Below are positions 8,729-18,683 of a DNA stretch of 64,000 bases, in pieces. The position numbers were made by a program, and so were the translations under genes. Below the pieces are notes generated by a model. That model did no database searches and had not been told where the DNA came from. It was given only the letters and a program-made list of their open reading frames with translations. The stretch is from Methylophaga sp. (GTDB lineage Bacteria; Pseudomonadota; Gammaproteobacteria; Nitrosococcales; Methylophagaceae): positions 1 through 64,000 of the forward strand of contig DRHW01000032.1 in assembly GCA_011053005.1 (NCBI GenBank), in the 5' to 3' direction. The stretch's first letter is position 1. Each line of letters opens with the position of its first letter.

Positions 8729-9077
8729 GGACTTGCCTTTATATTAATGTTTGATTTGTTTTTATTTTTTGCACACTGACCGGAATGACTTCTTTGCATC
8801 TAGCCACAACGCTATATAATATCAGGTGTTGCAAATAGCCTAACCATCATCATTCCTGTGTGATAGAGGATACCGAGCCTGAAATTTTTAAGATTATATA
8901 TGCTATACCTCTTGTCAAAAAGGTATCACATAGAGATGCAAATGATCTTTACAAAAAATGATGTCTTTACAGCAATAAATAGTTTGAAAGCTTATATTTA
9001 TACTCAGGGTTTAACTATAAATATAAGCTTTTACTATCGATCAACAAAACCTTAACTAACTCTCAAAAATTAATACT
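8729..9077. other. Divergent intergenic region of the surface-polysaccharide pair
   Basis: This 349-bp region separates two divergent genes and must hold both promoters. No clear sigma-70 promoter could be assigned. Its one distinct element is the long inverted repeat at 8987-9031, listed separately. Confidence 0.5.
8987..9031. repeat. Perfect 16-bp inverted repeat upstream of the O-antigen ligase
   Basis: AAAGCTTATATTTATA at 8987-9002 pairs exactly with TATAAATATAAGCTTT at 9016-9031 across a 13-base loop. It has no T run and starts no terminator-like tail. It lies about 47 bp before the ligase start, so in mRNA it would be a leader hairpin, or in DNA a cruciform or operator. Confidence 0.7.
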
Positions 9078-10262
9078 ATGAATAATTACAAACGCCACTG
9101 TTTTATTGGCTTAATGCTGCTATGGTTATTTACCTTCTCCAGTAAAGGGGTTCTCTTTCAATTAAGTTTGTATTTGCTTCCTATCCTCGTTATCTCATAC
9201 AGTCCAACTCGACAAGCTCTCTTTCATTACATTAAGCCCATTATATTTCCAAGCAGCCTAATGCTACTAGGCCCCATTTTAATCACCAGCTTAATTGCTT
9301 TATGGATTCGAGATGTTCCAATTGATAAAGATGTTTTCGATATCTTTTGGCGGCTTATTTTATTACCCGTTTCTATAACCGTCACCTGTCTTTATTACAA
9401 AATTTCGGCCAAAACAATACTATTTAGTTTTATAGCGGTCGCTTTCATACATGCCTGTATAGGTTTTATCGAAGCATTCTTTGAACTACCCATTGGGCGT
9501 GGTCAATGGGGTAATCGATTGAGTGGTTTGATATCAAATCCTAACTCTTTTGGCTTATTAATGATTTCAGGTGCCATAGCTGCATTACACCAAAGTGTCA
9601 CAGCAACTGAGCGTAAAACAAAGTATGCCTGTATTCTAGCTTGTTGTGTTTTTGTTATAGGCTGGGAGGGTTCGGGAAGCCGATCGGCAGGGTTAGCCTT
9701 AGCCGCAGGCATCCTTATCTTGATTGCTTATCACTACAGAAGCTTAATTCAATTAATTAAGACCAATATTTTCACTTCAACAATAATACTAGGGCTATGC
9801 GTTATCGGCATAATATCGTTCTTTTATAGTGATTTTTTTACCGTACGCATACTCAATAAGGATATTTCTACCGATCTCAGATTACCTATTTGGGAATATT
9901 ATTTCAATGAGACAAAGCATGCTATATGGCTAGGCCGCTCTGTTAATGAGATAAAAGAGTTTCACTATCTTGGTGAAGGCTATTACCCACATAATCTTTA
10001 TTTAGAGATATTACTCAGATCGGGTCTCATCGGCCTAACAGCCTTTCTATTGCTTATCAGCATTATTTTAAGAAAAATTCTATCATCATCAGATGAGTAT
10101 AAACCGTTTTGTTTAGCCTTATTTATTGCCATCTTAATCAATTGTTTTTTCAACGCAACAATATTAGGAAACGAAATGTCTCAAGGGGTCATTACAATTA
10201 TGTTAGTTGTTTATTTAATGCAAATAAATAGAGGGATAAAAACTGTAGTGGCCAAGTATTAA
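9078..10262 (+). CDS. O-antigen ligase family protein (WaaL/Wzy-type)
   Basis: This polytopic inner-membrane protein of 394 residues has about ten to twelve hydrophobic segments. The characteristic periplasmic loop runs from about residue 255 (RLPIWEYYFNETKHAIWLGRS) to HNLYLEILLRSGLIG near 310-325, the Wzy_C signature with its conserved His. Family members join O-antigen to lipid A-core or polymerise surface polysaccharide in the periplasm; which one applies here is undecided. It is divergent from the glycosyltransferase at 7682-8728 and ends just before attachment-site copy B, so the pair is plausible island cargo that changes the cell surface. Confidence 0.85.
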   Translation: MNNYKRHCFIGLMLLWLFTFSSKGVLFQLSLYLLPILVISYSPTRQALFHYIKPIIFPSSLMLLGPILITSLIALWIRDVPIDKDVFDIFWRLILLPVSITVTCLYYKISAKTILFSFIAVAFIHACIGFIEAFFELPIGRGQWGNRLSGLISNPNSFGLLMISGAIAALHQSVTATERKTKYACILACCVFVIGWEGSGSRSAGLALAAGILILIAYHYRSLIQLIKTNIFTSTIILGLCVIGIISFFYSDFFTVRILNKDISTDLRLPIWEYYFNETKHAIWLGRSVNEIKEFHYLGEGYYPHNLYLEILLRSGLIGLTAFLLLISIILRKILSSSDEYKPFCLALFIAILINCFFNATILGNEMSQGVITIMLVVYLMQINRGIKTVVAKY

Positions 10263-10378
10263 CGCAGTAAATTTAAACCATTTTTTCAACCTGGAAGCGT
10301 GTTATTTGTTAACAGTACTTGATTTAGGTCTAGAGAGATCGTTGGCAATGAACTATCACAACCCCAATATAGATTATG

Positions 10379-10433
10379 GGCCTAGGTACCGTAATCGAAG
10401 CCTCAGCAGTTTATTCTGCTGGGCTTTTTATTG
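10379..10433 (+). repeat. Decayed attachment-site copy B with terminator
   Basis: GCCTAGGTACC followed by an AGCCTCAGCAG...CTGCTGGGCT hairpin and T run (10399-10429) repeats the layout at 5565-5617. Only the last bases of the tRNA acceptor strand remain, and no integrase remnant follows. The hairpin may still stop transcription from the O-antigen ligase gene. Confidence 0.6.
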
Positions 10434-11349
10434 GCTAAAGAGAGGCTTAAACTGATAAGTGACTACATATACCTAAGGATGGAAGATTAATAATTCCTAA
10501 TTCCTAATTCCTAAGCCCGCTGCGTCCCTGGAAAAAATCATCAACAATAAAGCAATTCAAGATCTTATGATTGTCATACTTTAGTTTTTAATGGCTGGGA
10601 ATGGTGGACATGATTTCGAGATTTTCAGCCACATATCATCAAGCCTTTATATTGTTTTCTCTCTCTTGATTCTCACCTTCGGCTTTCGAATTTTCAGGCA
10701 CCTTAAAAAGGCGGTGAGACTTTGACGCGTTCCTAGTGAGTGAGCAGATCAGGCGTACATTTTCATTAACCTTTTATGCTGATACTTAGCGCAAATAGCT
10801 TGATCACGTGCTTTATTTTGTTTCAAAACCGCGAGGAGTTGGTTATCGATTATTTTTCGGGAGTAAGAAAGTAGATTTATGGATTGAAGGGAGCTATAGC
10901 AATGAACAATATCAGGAAAATGAAATTTTTTGCGCAGAATGGACGGGTTTTAGAAATACTAATTTATAAGCACATATTGACAATAGTCATGCAGATAAAA
11001 ATATTGAATCATCAAATCAGGTGAAGCACTGCGGCAGGCGTTATATATGTTTTTTAGTGCATATTTAATAGTGAAAGGTTTAAGCAAAGAATAATTTATT
11101 AATAACCCTATACTTATTTGATATTCTTATTTTAACCAGTATAATCATTAATATACATTGATCAGATATATGCTTTTTAATGCATATTTATACCGTTGTA
11201 AATATTGTTATTCATCCTATTCCGATCTCAGACCAAGCCTAATTCAGCGAAAAATTCAGTGTCGTGCCAAATATTTAATGTTTTTAATCGTTAAATGCAA
11301 GCGCGAGACACTTCCATCTAAATATATTCTATATTCTCGGAGAAATACT
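10434..11349. other. Long non-coding stretch with a short tandem repeat
   Basis: No convincing gene is visible in these ~900 bases. Three exact 7-bp units TAATTCC lie at 10491-10511. The remainder is A+T-rich with short broken frames and looks like decayed mobile DNA. The last ~20 bases hold the ribosome-binding site (CGGAG) of the next gene. Confidence 0.5.
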
Positions 11350-13650
11350 TTGAGTCATTACAAACCTTATAATGGACCAGCAGCAGGTTGGGGCGCTTTA
11401 ATTAGTGTTACCAAAAACTGGTTAGGCAGTAAAAATGCCATGCACAATATCCGTGCTATGTTAAAAACGAATCAAGATCATGGCATGGATTGTCCGGGGT
11501 GTGCGTGGGGCGAAACGCCTGAAAAAGGCTTGGTCAAGTTTTGTGAGAATGGTGCTAAAGCGGTGAACTGGGAAGCCACTAGCCGCCGAGTTGATCCAGC
11601 ATTTTTTGCTAAACACAGCGTCAGCGACTTAAAGCTAGAAAGCGACCATTGGCTTGAATCTCAAGGCCGTCTTACGCATCCGATGCGTTACAACGCACAA
11701 ACGGATCACTATGAAGCGACGACTTGGATGGAAGCGTTTCAATTAGTCGCTCAACATCTGAAAAACATGGATTCACCGCATCAGGCAGAGTTTTATACTT
11801 CTGGCCGTGCAAGTAATGAAGCCGCCTTTCTTTATCAATTGTTTGTTCGTGCAGTCGGCACCAACAACTTTCCTGACTGCTCAAATATGTGTCATGAAGC
11901 GAGCGGCATTGCAATGGCTGAAACCGTCGGCGTGGGCAAAGGTACCGTTGAGTTTGGCGATTTTGAACATGCTGAAGCGATTTTTGTTATCGGACAAAAT
12001 CCCGGAACGAATCATCCACGTATGCTCGAGCCATTACGCGAAGCAGTTAAACGCGGCGCACAAGTTATTTGTTTTAATCCATTAAAAGAACGCGGTTTAG
12101 AGCGTTTTCAGCATCCTCAAAGTCCATTAGAAATGTTGACTAATGATTCTGAACCGACGAATACTGCTTTTTTCCGCCCTAATTTAGGTGGTGATATGGC
12201 GGCTATTCGCGGTATGGCGAAATTTCTATGGGAATGGGAAAAGGAAGCGCTTGCCAATGATGGACCTGCAGTATTTGACCGTGAATTTATTGCCGAACAT
12301 ACCAGTGGTGTTGATGAGTATTTAGCGATACTTGATGACACTAGTTGGCAGCATATTGAAACGCAATCGGGTTTAAGTTTGGCGGAAATTGAAATGGCCG
12401 CCAATATGTACCGCAAAGCCAACAGCGTCATTATGTGTTGGGCGATGGGTATAACTCAGCATCAGCATTCAGTTTCCATCATTCAAGATATTGTTAGCTT
12501 GCAGTTATTACGAGGTAATATCGGTAAACCCGGCGCTGGTTTATCACCGGTTCGTGGACATAGTAATGTTCAAGGTGATCGCACAATGGGCATTGATGAA
12601 AAACCACCAACGTGGTTCCTTGATGCATTAGAAAAACGTTTTCAGTTCAACGTACCAAGAGAACACGGTCATACTACCGTTGAAGCCATTTCAGCCATGG
12701 AACAAAAACAAATTAAAGTGTTTTTTGGGCTTGGCGGCAATTTCGTTCAGGCTGCACCGGATACGCCACGTACCCATGCCGCCATGCAAAATTGTGATTT
12801 AACGGTACAGATTTCTACTAAACTTAATCGCAGTCATATTACTACGGGTAAAGAAGCGTTAATTTTACCTTGCTTTGGTCGAACTGAAATCGATTATCAA
12901 AAAAGTGGCAAGCAAGGCATTACCGTTGAAGATACTTTCAGCATGGTGCATATGTCTTACGGACAGCTCAAACCGTTTTCAGCGTTAATGAAATCAGAAG
13001 CAGCCATTATTGCCGGTATCGCAGAAGCTACCCTGGGCAAGCAGCCGGTTGATTGGCAATGGTTGGTAGAAGATTATGATCGTATTCGTGATCTTATTGC
13101 CGATGTGATCCCCGGTTTTAATGATTTCAACCAACGCGTCGATCAACCCGGTGGCTTTTACTTAGGCAATCCAGCTGCTGAACGCATTTGGAATACGGCA
13201 ACGAGCAAGGCCAGATTTATCCCAAATAAATTGCCTGAAACTTTGTTACATAACAAAATAACCAGCACCGGCGAGAAACCAGATTTGATCTTGCAAACCA
13301 TGCGTTCACACGATCAATACAACACCACTATTTATAGTTTGAATGATCGTTATCGTGGCGTGTATGGCATGCGTGACGTGATCTTTATGAATGAAGCTGA
13401 TATTCAACGTTTAGGCCTAGAGCATGGCCAAAAAGTCGATATTAATTCGTTGTGGGATGATGGTAAAGAACGTCGAGTGAATAATTTTACAGTGTTGAGT
13501 TTTGATGTTCCTCAAGGTCAGGCCGCAGCATATTATCCAGAAACGAATCCTCTAGTACCGTTGGATAGCTACGGTGATAAAACCTTCACGCCAACCTCTA
13601 AGTTTGTGGCAATCAAGGTTACGGCAAGCCAAGCGGTTAATGCGGCATAA
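11350..13650 (+). CDS. YdeP-like molybdopterin oxidoreductase (FdhF family)
   Basis: This bis-MGD molybdoenzyme of the YdeP subgroup is formate-dehydrogenase-like in sequence, with the true substrate unknown. I chose TTG at 11350 because GGAG lies eight bases before it and the protein then starts, like YdeP, a few residues before GPAAGWGALISV; this gives 766 residues (YdeP is 759). The open frame extends further upstream but that part is poor in family features. Diagnostic stretches are DCPGCAW at about 47-53 (a C-x-x-C like that of YdeP), VEFTSGR/EFYTSGRASNEAAFLYQ, NNFPDCSNMCHEA, GQNPGTNHPRML, RGHSNVQGDRTMGI and RSHDQYNTTIY. No signal peptide; cytoplasmic. It is flanked by attachment-site copies B and C, without a visible partner subunit or FdhD. 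Confidence 0.9.
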   Translation: MSHYKPYNGPAAGWGALISVTKNWLGSKNAMHNIRAMLKTNQDHGMDCPGCAWGETPEKGLVKFCENGAKAVNWEATSRRVDPAFFAKHSVSDLKLESDHWLESQGRLTHPMRYNAQTDHYEATTWMEAFQLVAQHLKNMDSPHQAEFYTSGRASNEAAFLYQLFVRAVGTNNFPDCSNMCHEASGIAMAETVGVGKGTVEFGDFEHAEAIFVIGQNPGTNHPRMLEPLREAVKRGAQVICFNPLKERGLERFQHPQSPLEMLTNDSEPTNTAFFRPNLGGDMAAIRGMAKFLWEWEKEALANDGPAVFDREFIAEHTSGVDEYLAILDDTSWQHIETQSGLSLAEIEMAANMYRKANSVIMCWAMGITQHQHSVSIIQDIVSLQLLRGNIGKPGAGLSPVRGHSNVQGDRTMGIDEKPPTWFLDALEKRFQFNVPREHGHTTVEAISAMEQKQIKVFFGLGGNFVQAAPDTPRTHAAMQNCDLTVQISTKLNRSHITTGKEALILPCFGRTEIDYQKSGKQGITVEDTFSMVHMSYGQLKPFSALMKSEAAIIAGIAEATLGKQPVDWQWLVEDYDRIRDLIADVIPGFNDFNQRVDQPGGFYLGNPAAERIWNTATSKARFIPNKLPETLLHNKITSTGEKPDLILQTMRSHDQYNTTIYSLNDRYRGVYGMRDVIFMNEADIQRLGLEHGQKVDINSLWDDGKERRVNNFTVLSFDVPQGQAAAYYPETNPLVPLDSYGDKTFTPTSKFVAIKVTASQAVNAA

Positions 13651-13710
13651 GCTTACCAAGATATAAACAATGCGAGTCAGCAGCTTTTAGCTGTGTAGAT
13701 TCGATTGTCA

Positions 13711-13763
13711 GCCTAAGTACCAAAAATATGAAGCCTCAGTAGTTATTCTGCTGGGGCTTTTTA
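13711..13763 (+). repeat. Decayed attachment-site copy C with terminator
   Basis: GCCTAAGTACCA, then an AGCCTCAGTAG...CTGCTGGGGCT hairpin with T run, matches copy A closely and copy B more loosely. It lies just after the YdeP-like gene and probably serves as its terminator. Homology with copy A continues rightward into the integrase remnant. Confidence 0.65.
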
Positions 13764-13790
13764 TTGGCCTTGGAGAGTTTTGCGTAGCAA

Positions 13791-13925
13791 CATCTTCTGA
13801 GATGCTTTATGCATCAAGACTAAACTTGCGTTTTAGGCATCATCTTTCCCTACAGATTTCAGATGTCTTAATTAAATTAGCCAACTCTGTAGCAGTATAA
13901 TCGGTAATATTTTGTAATCACCTAC
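13791..13925 (-). pseudogene. Second integrase C-terminal remnant
   Basis: On the minus strand ITDYTATELANLIKTSE is followed by broken frames. The DNA aligns with the remnant at 5651-5800 (shared CATCTTCT, CATCAA-ACTAAACTT and the Y-S/T-A-x-E-L region). It is the extreme C-terminus of a tyrosine recombinase, around and after the catalytic Tyr. Its repetition with an attachment block supports two separate, related integration events. Confidence 0.6.
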
Positions 13926-14038
13926 CGCTCTGACCATTATGAATCAGCCTTGAACAAATTATTTTTATACTGAAAATTGCTTACTGTATTAATTTGAATA
14001 CAATAACTGCTTATTTCGCATACCGAGAATGAATCAAA

Positions 14039-16153
14039 ATGACCTCTAAATCGATTATTGATCCTCAAACAAACTGTTGGTCAACGCAACACGCTAGCAG
14101 AGCGGCGATATTAATTGATGGTGAAAACTATTTTGGTGCTTTATATGAGGCTATTTTGAATGCCCGCCAAATGATTATGATTTTGGCATGGGATATTGAT
14201 AGCCGTATGCGTTTAACACGCAGCGAAGATGGCACAGAAGATCATGATTTAAGCGATGTATTGTGTAGCGCGCTTGAAGCTAATCCCGAGTTACATATTT
14301 ATATTCTAAATTGGGATTGGGCGATGCTTTATTCATTTGAACGTGAATGGTTGCCAAATTATCGAACACAGTGGAAAAACCAATCACGTTTGCATTTTGA
14401 GCTAGATGGCGAATGCCCGACGGGTTCTTCACAACATCAAAAAGTGATTGTTATTGATGATTCGGTCGCTTTTTGTGGTGGCTTCGATTTAGGTAAAGAT
14501 CGTTGGGATACCTCTTCGCATAGCGCAGATGATCCAAGTCGAGTTAATCCCGACCAATCTAGTTATCCGCCTTTCCATGATTTGCAATGGTTAGTCGAAG
14601 GCGATATTGCTCAACAATTAGGCAAACTTACCCGTGAAAGATGGCATCGAGTGACTCATCAGCATGTGGCTGATTGTAAAAAATCATCCACATCGCCATG
14701 GCCGGAACGTGTTGAGCCTGATTTTGAAAATGTCGATATTAATATCTCGCTTACTTTTCCAAAATATCAAGATTATCCTGCTCATAGAGAAGTTGAGCAA
14801 TTATATATTGACAGTATAAGGTCAGCTAACACGCTGATTTATATTGAAAATCAGTATCTGTCATCCCAGTCAATTATGGCGGCACTCATCGAGCGATTAG
14901 AAGAAAAAGATGGGCCGAATGTGGTGATGGTTTTACCAAAACAAACAGGTGGTTGGTTAGAACAGAATACGATGGATGTATTACGCGCTCGTATTATTGT
15001 CAAAATTCATGAGTCGGATCTACATGGTCATTTGCGTGTGTGTTATCCACATCAAAAAGCATTAGGCGAGCAGTACATCAGCGTGCATAGCAAAACGATG
15101 ATTATTGATGACCATTTTTTACGGGTAGGTTCATCAAATTTGAGTAATCGTTCGATGGGGTTTGATAGTGAATGTGATCTGTCGATTGAAGCCAAAACGA
15201 CCGCTGAGTCTGAAAAAATAAAAGAAATTCGCGAGCGTCTTCTTGCCGAACATTCAGGTCTTTCTGTTGAACAGTTTAGAGAAGAACTGGAAAAACATGC
15301 TGATTTATTGGCGTTGATAGATGCACGGGCTGATAATGATCACTCCCTAAAACCTTTGCATTGTGAGGTTGATGGGCTGGTGGATCAACTGTTACCCGAT
15401 TACCAAGTGATTGATCCTGAAAAGCCGATCAACGCAGAAGATATGGCAACGTTATTAGTGCCGGTAAAACAACAAAAATCATTTAAAAAACAGTGGTTGA
15501 GTGCTGCGGCGATTATTATCTTTCTCATTGCAATGACACTGATTTGGCGATTTACGCCTTTAGCAGATGCGATTAGCCAAGATTCAATTTCAAATTTGGC
15601 AGCACAAATCGAAAAGCTACCCTTCTCACCTGTTATTATTTTGTTTTTTTTCGCACTGGCTAGTGTATTGGCCTTCCCCGTGACCTTACTTATCATTGCT
15701 TCAGTGCTGACATTTGGCCCGTGGTGGGGCAGTTTATATGCGCTTATCGGCTCTATTATTGGTTCATTATCAGGTTTTGCAATTGGCAGTTTAGTCGGGA
15801 AAAGTCTCATTGAAAAACTAACAGGTTCAGCGATAAGCCGGTTGAGTAAACGCATTTCTAAGCACGGTATTTTATCGGTTATCACGGTTCGGATTATTCC
15901 CGTCGCACCTTTTACCATCATTAACTTAATTGCAGGTGCTTCGCATATTAAGTTGCGTGATTTTTTTATCGGTACAGTGATCGGGCTACTTCCAGGGATT
16001 ATGACCCTCACCTTGTTTGCTGATTCCTTGATTGAAACCATTAAAAATCCCGACCCAAGTCAAATAATGATTCTAATAGGCGTCATGGCATTGGTGGTAT
16101 TGGTTACTGTTGGCCTTAAAAAATTGTTTAAGTCGGATAATGAACAAGGATGA
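14039..16153 (+). CDS. Phospholipase D-like protein fused to a VTT/DedA-type membrane domain
   Basis: The protein has 704 residues. Two HKD motifs mark the PLD superfamily: HQKVIVIDD at residue 133 and HSKTMIIDD at about 350, so the phosphatidyl-transfer/hydrolysis site is complete. After a linker, a hydrophobic segment near 490-510 leads into a VTT (SNARE-associated, DedA-like) domain at about 530-680, with F/G-rich membrane helices (VLAFPVTLLIIAS, GSIIGSLSGFAIGS, RIIPVAPFTIINLIAG). It is probably membrane-anchored, acting on phospholipid or cardiolipin. The stop overlaps the start of the next gene (ATGATG). A PLD-VTT gene followed by an endonuclease/phosphatase is a recurring bacterial pair. 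Confidence 0.88.
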   Translation: MTSKSIIDPQTNCWSTQHASRAAILIDGENYFGALYEAILNARQMIMILAWDIDSRMRLTRSEDGTEDHDLSDVLCSALEANPELHIYILNWDWAMLYSFEREWLPNYRTQWKNQSRLHFELDGECPTGSSQHQKVIVIDDSVAFCGGFDLGKDRWDTSSHSADDPSRVNPDQSSYPPFHDLQWLVEGDIAQQLGKLTRERWHRVTHQHVADCKKSSTSPWPERVEPDFENVDINISLTFPKYQDYPAHREVEQLYIDSIRSANTLIYIENQYLSSQSIMAALIERLEEKDGPNVVMVLPKQTGGWLEQNTMDVLRARIIVKIHESDLHGHLRVCYPHQKALGEQYISVHSKTMIIDDHFLRVGSSNLSNRSMGFDSECDLSIEAKTTAESEKIKEIRERLLAEHSGLSVEQFREELEKHADLLALIDARADNDHSLKPLHCEVDGLVDQLLPDYQVIDPEKPINAEDMATLLVPVKQQKSFKKQWLSAAAIIIFLIAMTLIWRFTPLADAISQDSISNLAAQIEKLPFSPVIILFFFALASVLAFPVTLLIIASVLTFGPWWGSLYALIGSIIGSLSGFAIGSLVGKSLIEKLTGSAISRLSKRISKHGILSVITVRIIPVAPFTIINLIAGASHIKLRDFFIGTVIGLLPGIMTLTLFADSLIETIKNPDPSQIMILIGVMALVVLVTVGLKKLFKSDNEQG

Positions 16154-16839
16154 TGTTAAAAGTTGCTACTTATAATATTCATGCAGGTATCGGACATGAC
16201 AGGCAGTTTGATATGCATAGAATTACCGCCGTTATTAATGAATTAGATGCCGATATCATTGCACTGCAAGAAGTCGAGCATCAATTAATAGACGACCAGC
16301 TCTTGCTGCAATTTTTGGAGACCTATACCGACTATAAGGTTATTTCTGATGTGACGTTTAAACGAGATAATTATGATTACGGTAATGTCTTATTATCAAA
16401 ACAGCCTTTGGCTGACGTTATCTACCATGATTTAAGTGTCGCCGGACGCGAGCCGAGAAGTTTAATCGAAGCGCAGTTAGTCTTTGATAATAAAAAAATA
16501 ATCATCATGTCGACGCATCTTGGTTTAAGGCCTTTTGAACGTCGATTTCAAGTACAAAAAATATTATCATTATTGGCTACTCGCGCCGATCAGCAAACGA
16601 TTTTTATGGGGGATTTGAACGAGTGGTTTTTATGGGGACGGCCACATCGTTGGTTGAAAAGACATTTTAAACAATCCCATAATTTACCGACCTTTCCTGC
16701 AAGATATCCCTTTCTGTGTTTAGATAAAATATGGGTATCGCCTGCCAACGCATTGATAAACGTAGCTGTGCATCGATCGCCATTGGCAAGAGTCGCGTCT
16801 GATCACTTACCTATTATTGCAAAAATTGAAATAATTTAG
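16150..16839 (+). CDS. Endonuclease/exonuclease/phosphatase family protein
   Basis: The 229-residue protein is a metal-dependent phosphoesterase with the DNase I-like fold. Visible motifs are ATYNIHAGIGHD at the start (Asn of the metal site), LQEVE (Glu), STHLGL, GDLNEW (Asp-x-Asn) and SDHLPI at the end (Asp-His), so all the usual catalytic positions are there. There is no signal peptide. It overlaps the PLD gene by 4 bases, so it is translationally coupled. The substrate could be a phospholipid head group or a nucleic acid; coupling to a PLD favours lipid, as inference. Confidence 0.88.
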   Translation: MMLKVATYNIHAGIGHDRQFDMHRITAVINELDADIIALQEVEHQLIDDQLLLQFLETYTDYKVISDVTFKRDNYDYGNVLLSKQPLADVIYHDLSVAGREPRSLIEAQLVFDNKKIIIMSTHLGLRPFERRFQVQKILSLLATRADQQTIFMGDLNEWFLWGRPHRWLKRHFKQSHNLPTFPARYPFLCLDKIWVSPANALINVAVHRSPLARVASDHLPIIAKIEII

Positions 16840-16865
16840 CCGTTTACATTTTGGAGGATTTCGTA

Positions 16866-18671
16866 TTGACGAATCCATCACCATCTAGTCGTCGTACATT
16901 TATAAAATCAGCGTTACAGTTAAGTTCTGCCCTTGTTTTGGCAAGGCTTGCACCCGCGTGGGCCACGCCACTAGGACGCAGTTATGGCGAGTTAATTCAG
17001 ACTGATCAGCCAATTAACTTATTAATAGAACAATCGCCGATGATGGTTGCAGGTAAGTCCTCACTTCCAATAACAATAAATGGCTCAATGCCTGGTCCAT
17101 TAATCCGGCTTCGTGAAGGGCAACGTGCTCAGATCAATGTGACCAATGCGCTTAAAAAAGATACTTCCATTCATTGGCACGGGCTGATTCTTCCTGCAAA
17201 TATGGATGGTGTTCCGGGTGTAAGTTTTGCGGGCATTAAACCAAAAACGACCTTTAGTTATGAATTTGATGTCGCTCAAAATGGCACGTATTGGTACCAC
17301 GGTCATTCTGGTTTTCAAGAACAAATTGGTAATCTTGGCCCTATGATCATCGATCCTGCTGATGGCGATATTGGTGCTGATCGCGAGCACGTGATTTTAC
17401 TCAGTGACTGGACGATTGATGACCCTCACGATATTTACCGTAATTTGAAAGTTTCTGAAGGTTATTACAACTACCAACAACGTACTGTATCCGATACTTT
17501 TGACGATATTAAAAAACAAGGATTAGCTGAAACGTGGCAACAACGCTCGATGTGGAACAAGATGCGGATGAGCTCACGAGATATTCTTGATGTCAGTGGC
17601 TCTGTTTATACATATTTAATGAATGGCAGAGATAGTGCCACAAATTGGACGGGACTCTATAAACCGGGTGAAAAAATACGTTTAAGAATTATTAATGGGT
17701 CTGCTATGACCTTTTTTGATTTTAGAATACCGGGACTCGAAATGCTTGTTGTAGCAGCCGATGGTCAGCCAGTGAAGGCTGTCGCGGTGGATGAGTTTCG
17801 TATTGGTGTCGCCGAAGTTTATGATGTCATCATTCAGCCTAAAGACAGCCGACCTTACACGTTCTTTGCTGAAAGCATGGATCGAAGTGGTTATGTCCGT
17901 GGCACGCTTGCAACAGAACTAGGCCAACAAGCCGAAGTGCCTAAATTAAGATCTGCTCCTGAAAGAGGCATGGATGTGATGGGAATGAGTCATGATATGG
18001 CTGCGATGGATGGCATGAGTATGGACCATGAGATGGCTGCAATGGATGGCATGAGTATGGATCATGATATGAATGCCATGCATATGGGCCACGACATGGA
18101 AAATATGGACAGTATGGCCAAGGAGACTCAGCGACCAACTGCGCCTGTTATCAACATTCACCATACAAAATCAGGACATGGTGCTGGTAATTCGATGATT
18201 GCAGAAAATCCTATCAGTCGTTTAAACGAGCCGGGAATTGGCTTAGAAAATGTTGATCATCGTGTTTTAGTCTATGGTGACCTGATTGGTGCACATCCTT
18301 GGCCCGATGAAAGAGAGCCTGAACGTGAACTACAATTGCATCTTACCGGCAATATGGAAAGATATATGTGGTCATTTGATGGGGTTAAATATGATGAAGT
18401 GATTGATCCTATTCAGTTTCATTATGGTGAAAGACTGAGACTGATTTTAGTGAATGATACGATGATGGAACATCCTATTCACTTACACGGGATGTGGATG
18501 GAGCTAGAAAATGGTCAATACCCAAGACCACGAAAACACACCATTAGTTTAAAGCCAAATGAAGTGGTTTCATTACAAATCAGTGCTGATGCCCCGGGTA
18601 ATTGGGCCTTTCATTGTCACCTGCTCTATCATATGGAAGCAGGGATGTTTCGCGTTGTTTCTGTCGTTTAA
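16866..18671 (+). CDS. copA: Copper resistance multicopper oxidase CopA
   Basis: This periplasmic cuprous oxidase/copper-sequestering protein has 601 residues. I chose TTG at 16866: GGAGG lies eight bases before it, while the TTG at 16851 overlaps that site. The Tat signal SRRTFIKS is followed by a hydrophobic h-region and AWA. Copper ligands are visible: HWHG (~103), HGHS (~147), HPIHLHG (~536) and HCHLLYHMEAGM (~585). A Met/His/Asp-rich stretch at ~369-419 carries a near-exact duplicated unit (AAMDGMSMDH); such regions bind copper in CopA. It begins 26 bp after the previous gene and is followed 12 bp later by copB. Confidence 0.93.
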   Translation: MTNPSPSSRRTFIKSALQLSSALVLARLAPAWATPLGRSYGELIQTDQPINLLIEQSPMMVAGKSSLPITINGSMPGPLIRLREGQRAQINVTNALKKDTSIHWHGLILPANMDGVPGVSFAGIKPKTTFSYEFDVAQNGTYWYHGHSGFQEQIGNLGPMIIDPADGDIGADREHVILLSDWTIDDPHDIYRNLKVSEGYYNYQQRTVSDTFDDIKKQGLAETWQQRSMWNKMRMSSRDILDVSGSVYTYLMNGRDSATNWTGLYKPGEKIRLRIINGSAMTFFDFRIPGLEMLVVAADGQPVKAVAVDEFRIGVAEVYDVIIQPKDSRPYTFFAESMDRSGYVRGTLATELGQQAEVPKLRSAPERGMDVMGMSHDMAAMDGMSMDHEMAAMDGMSMDHDMNAMHMGHDMENMDSMAKETQRPTAPVINIHHTKSGHGAGNSMIAENPISRLNEPGIGLENVDHRVLVYGDLIGAHPWPDEREPERELQLHLTGNMERYMWSFDGVKYDEVIDPIQFHYGERLRLILVNDTMMEHPIHLHGMWMELENGQYPRPRKHTISLKPNEVVSLQISADAPGNWAFHCHLLYHMEAGMFRVVSVV

Positions 18672-18683
18672 GTAATTGATTTA

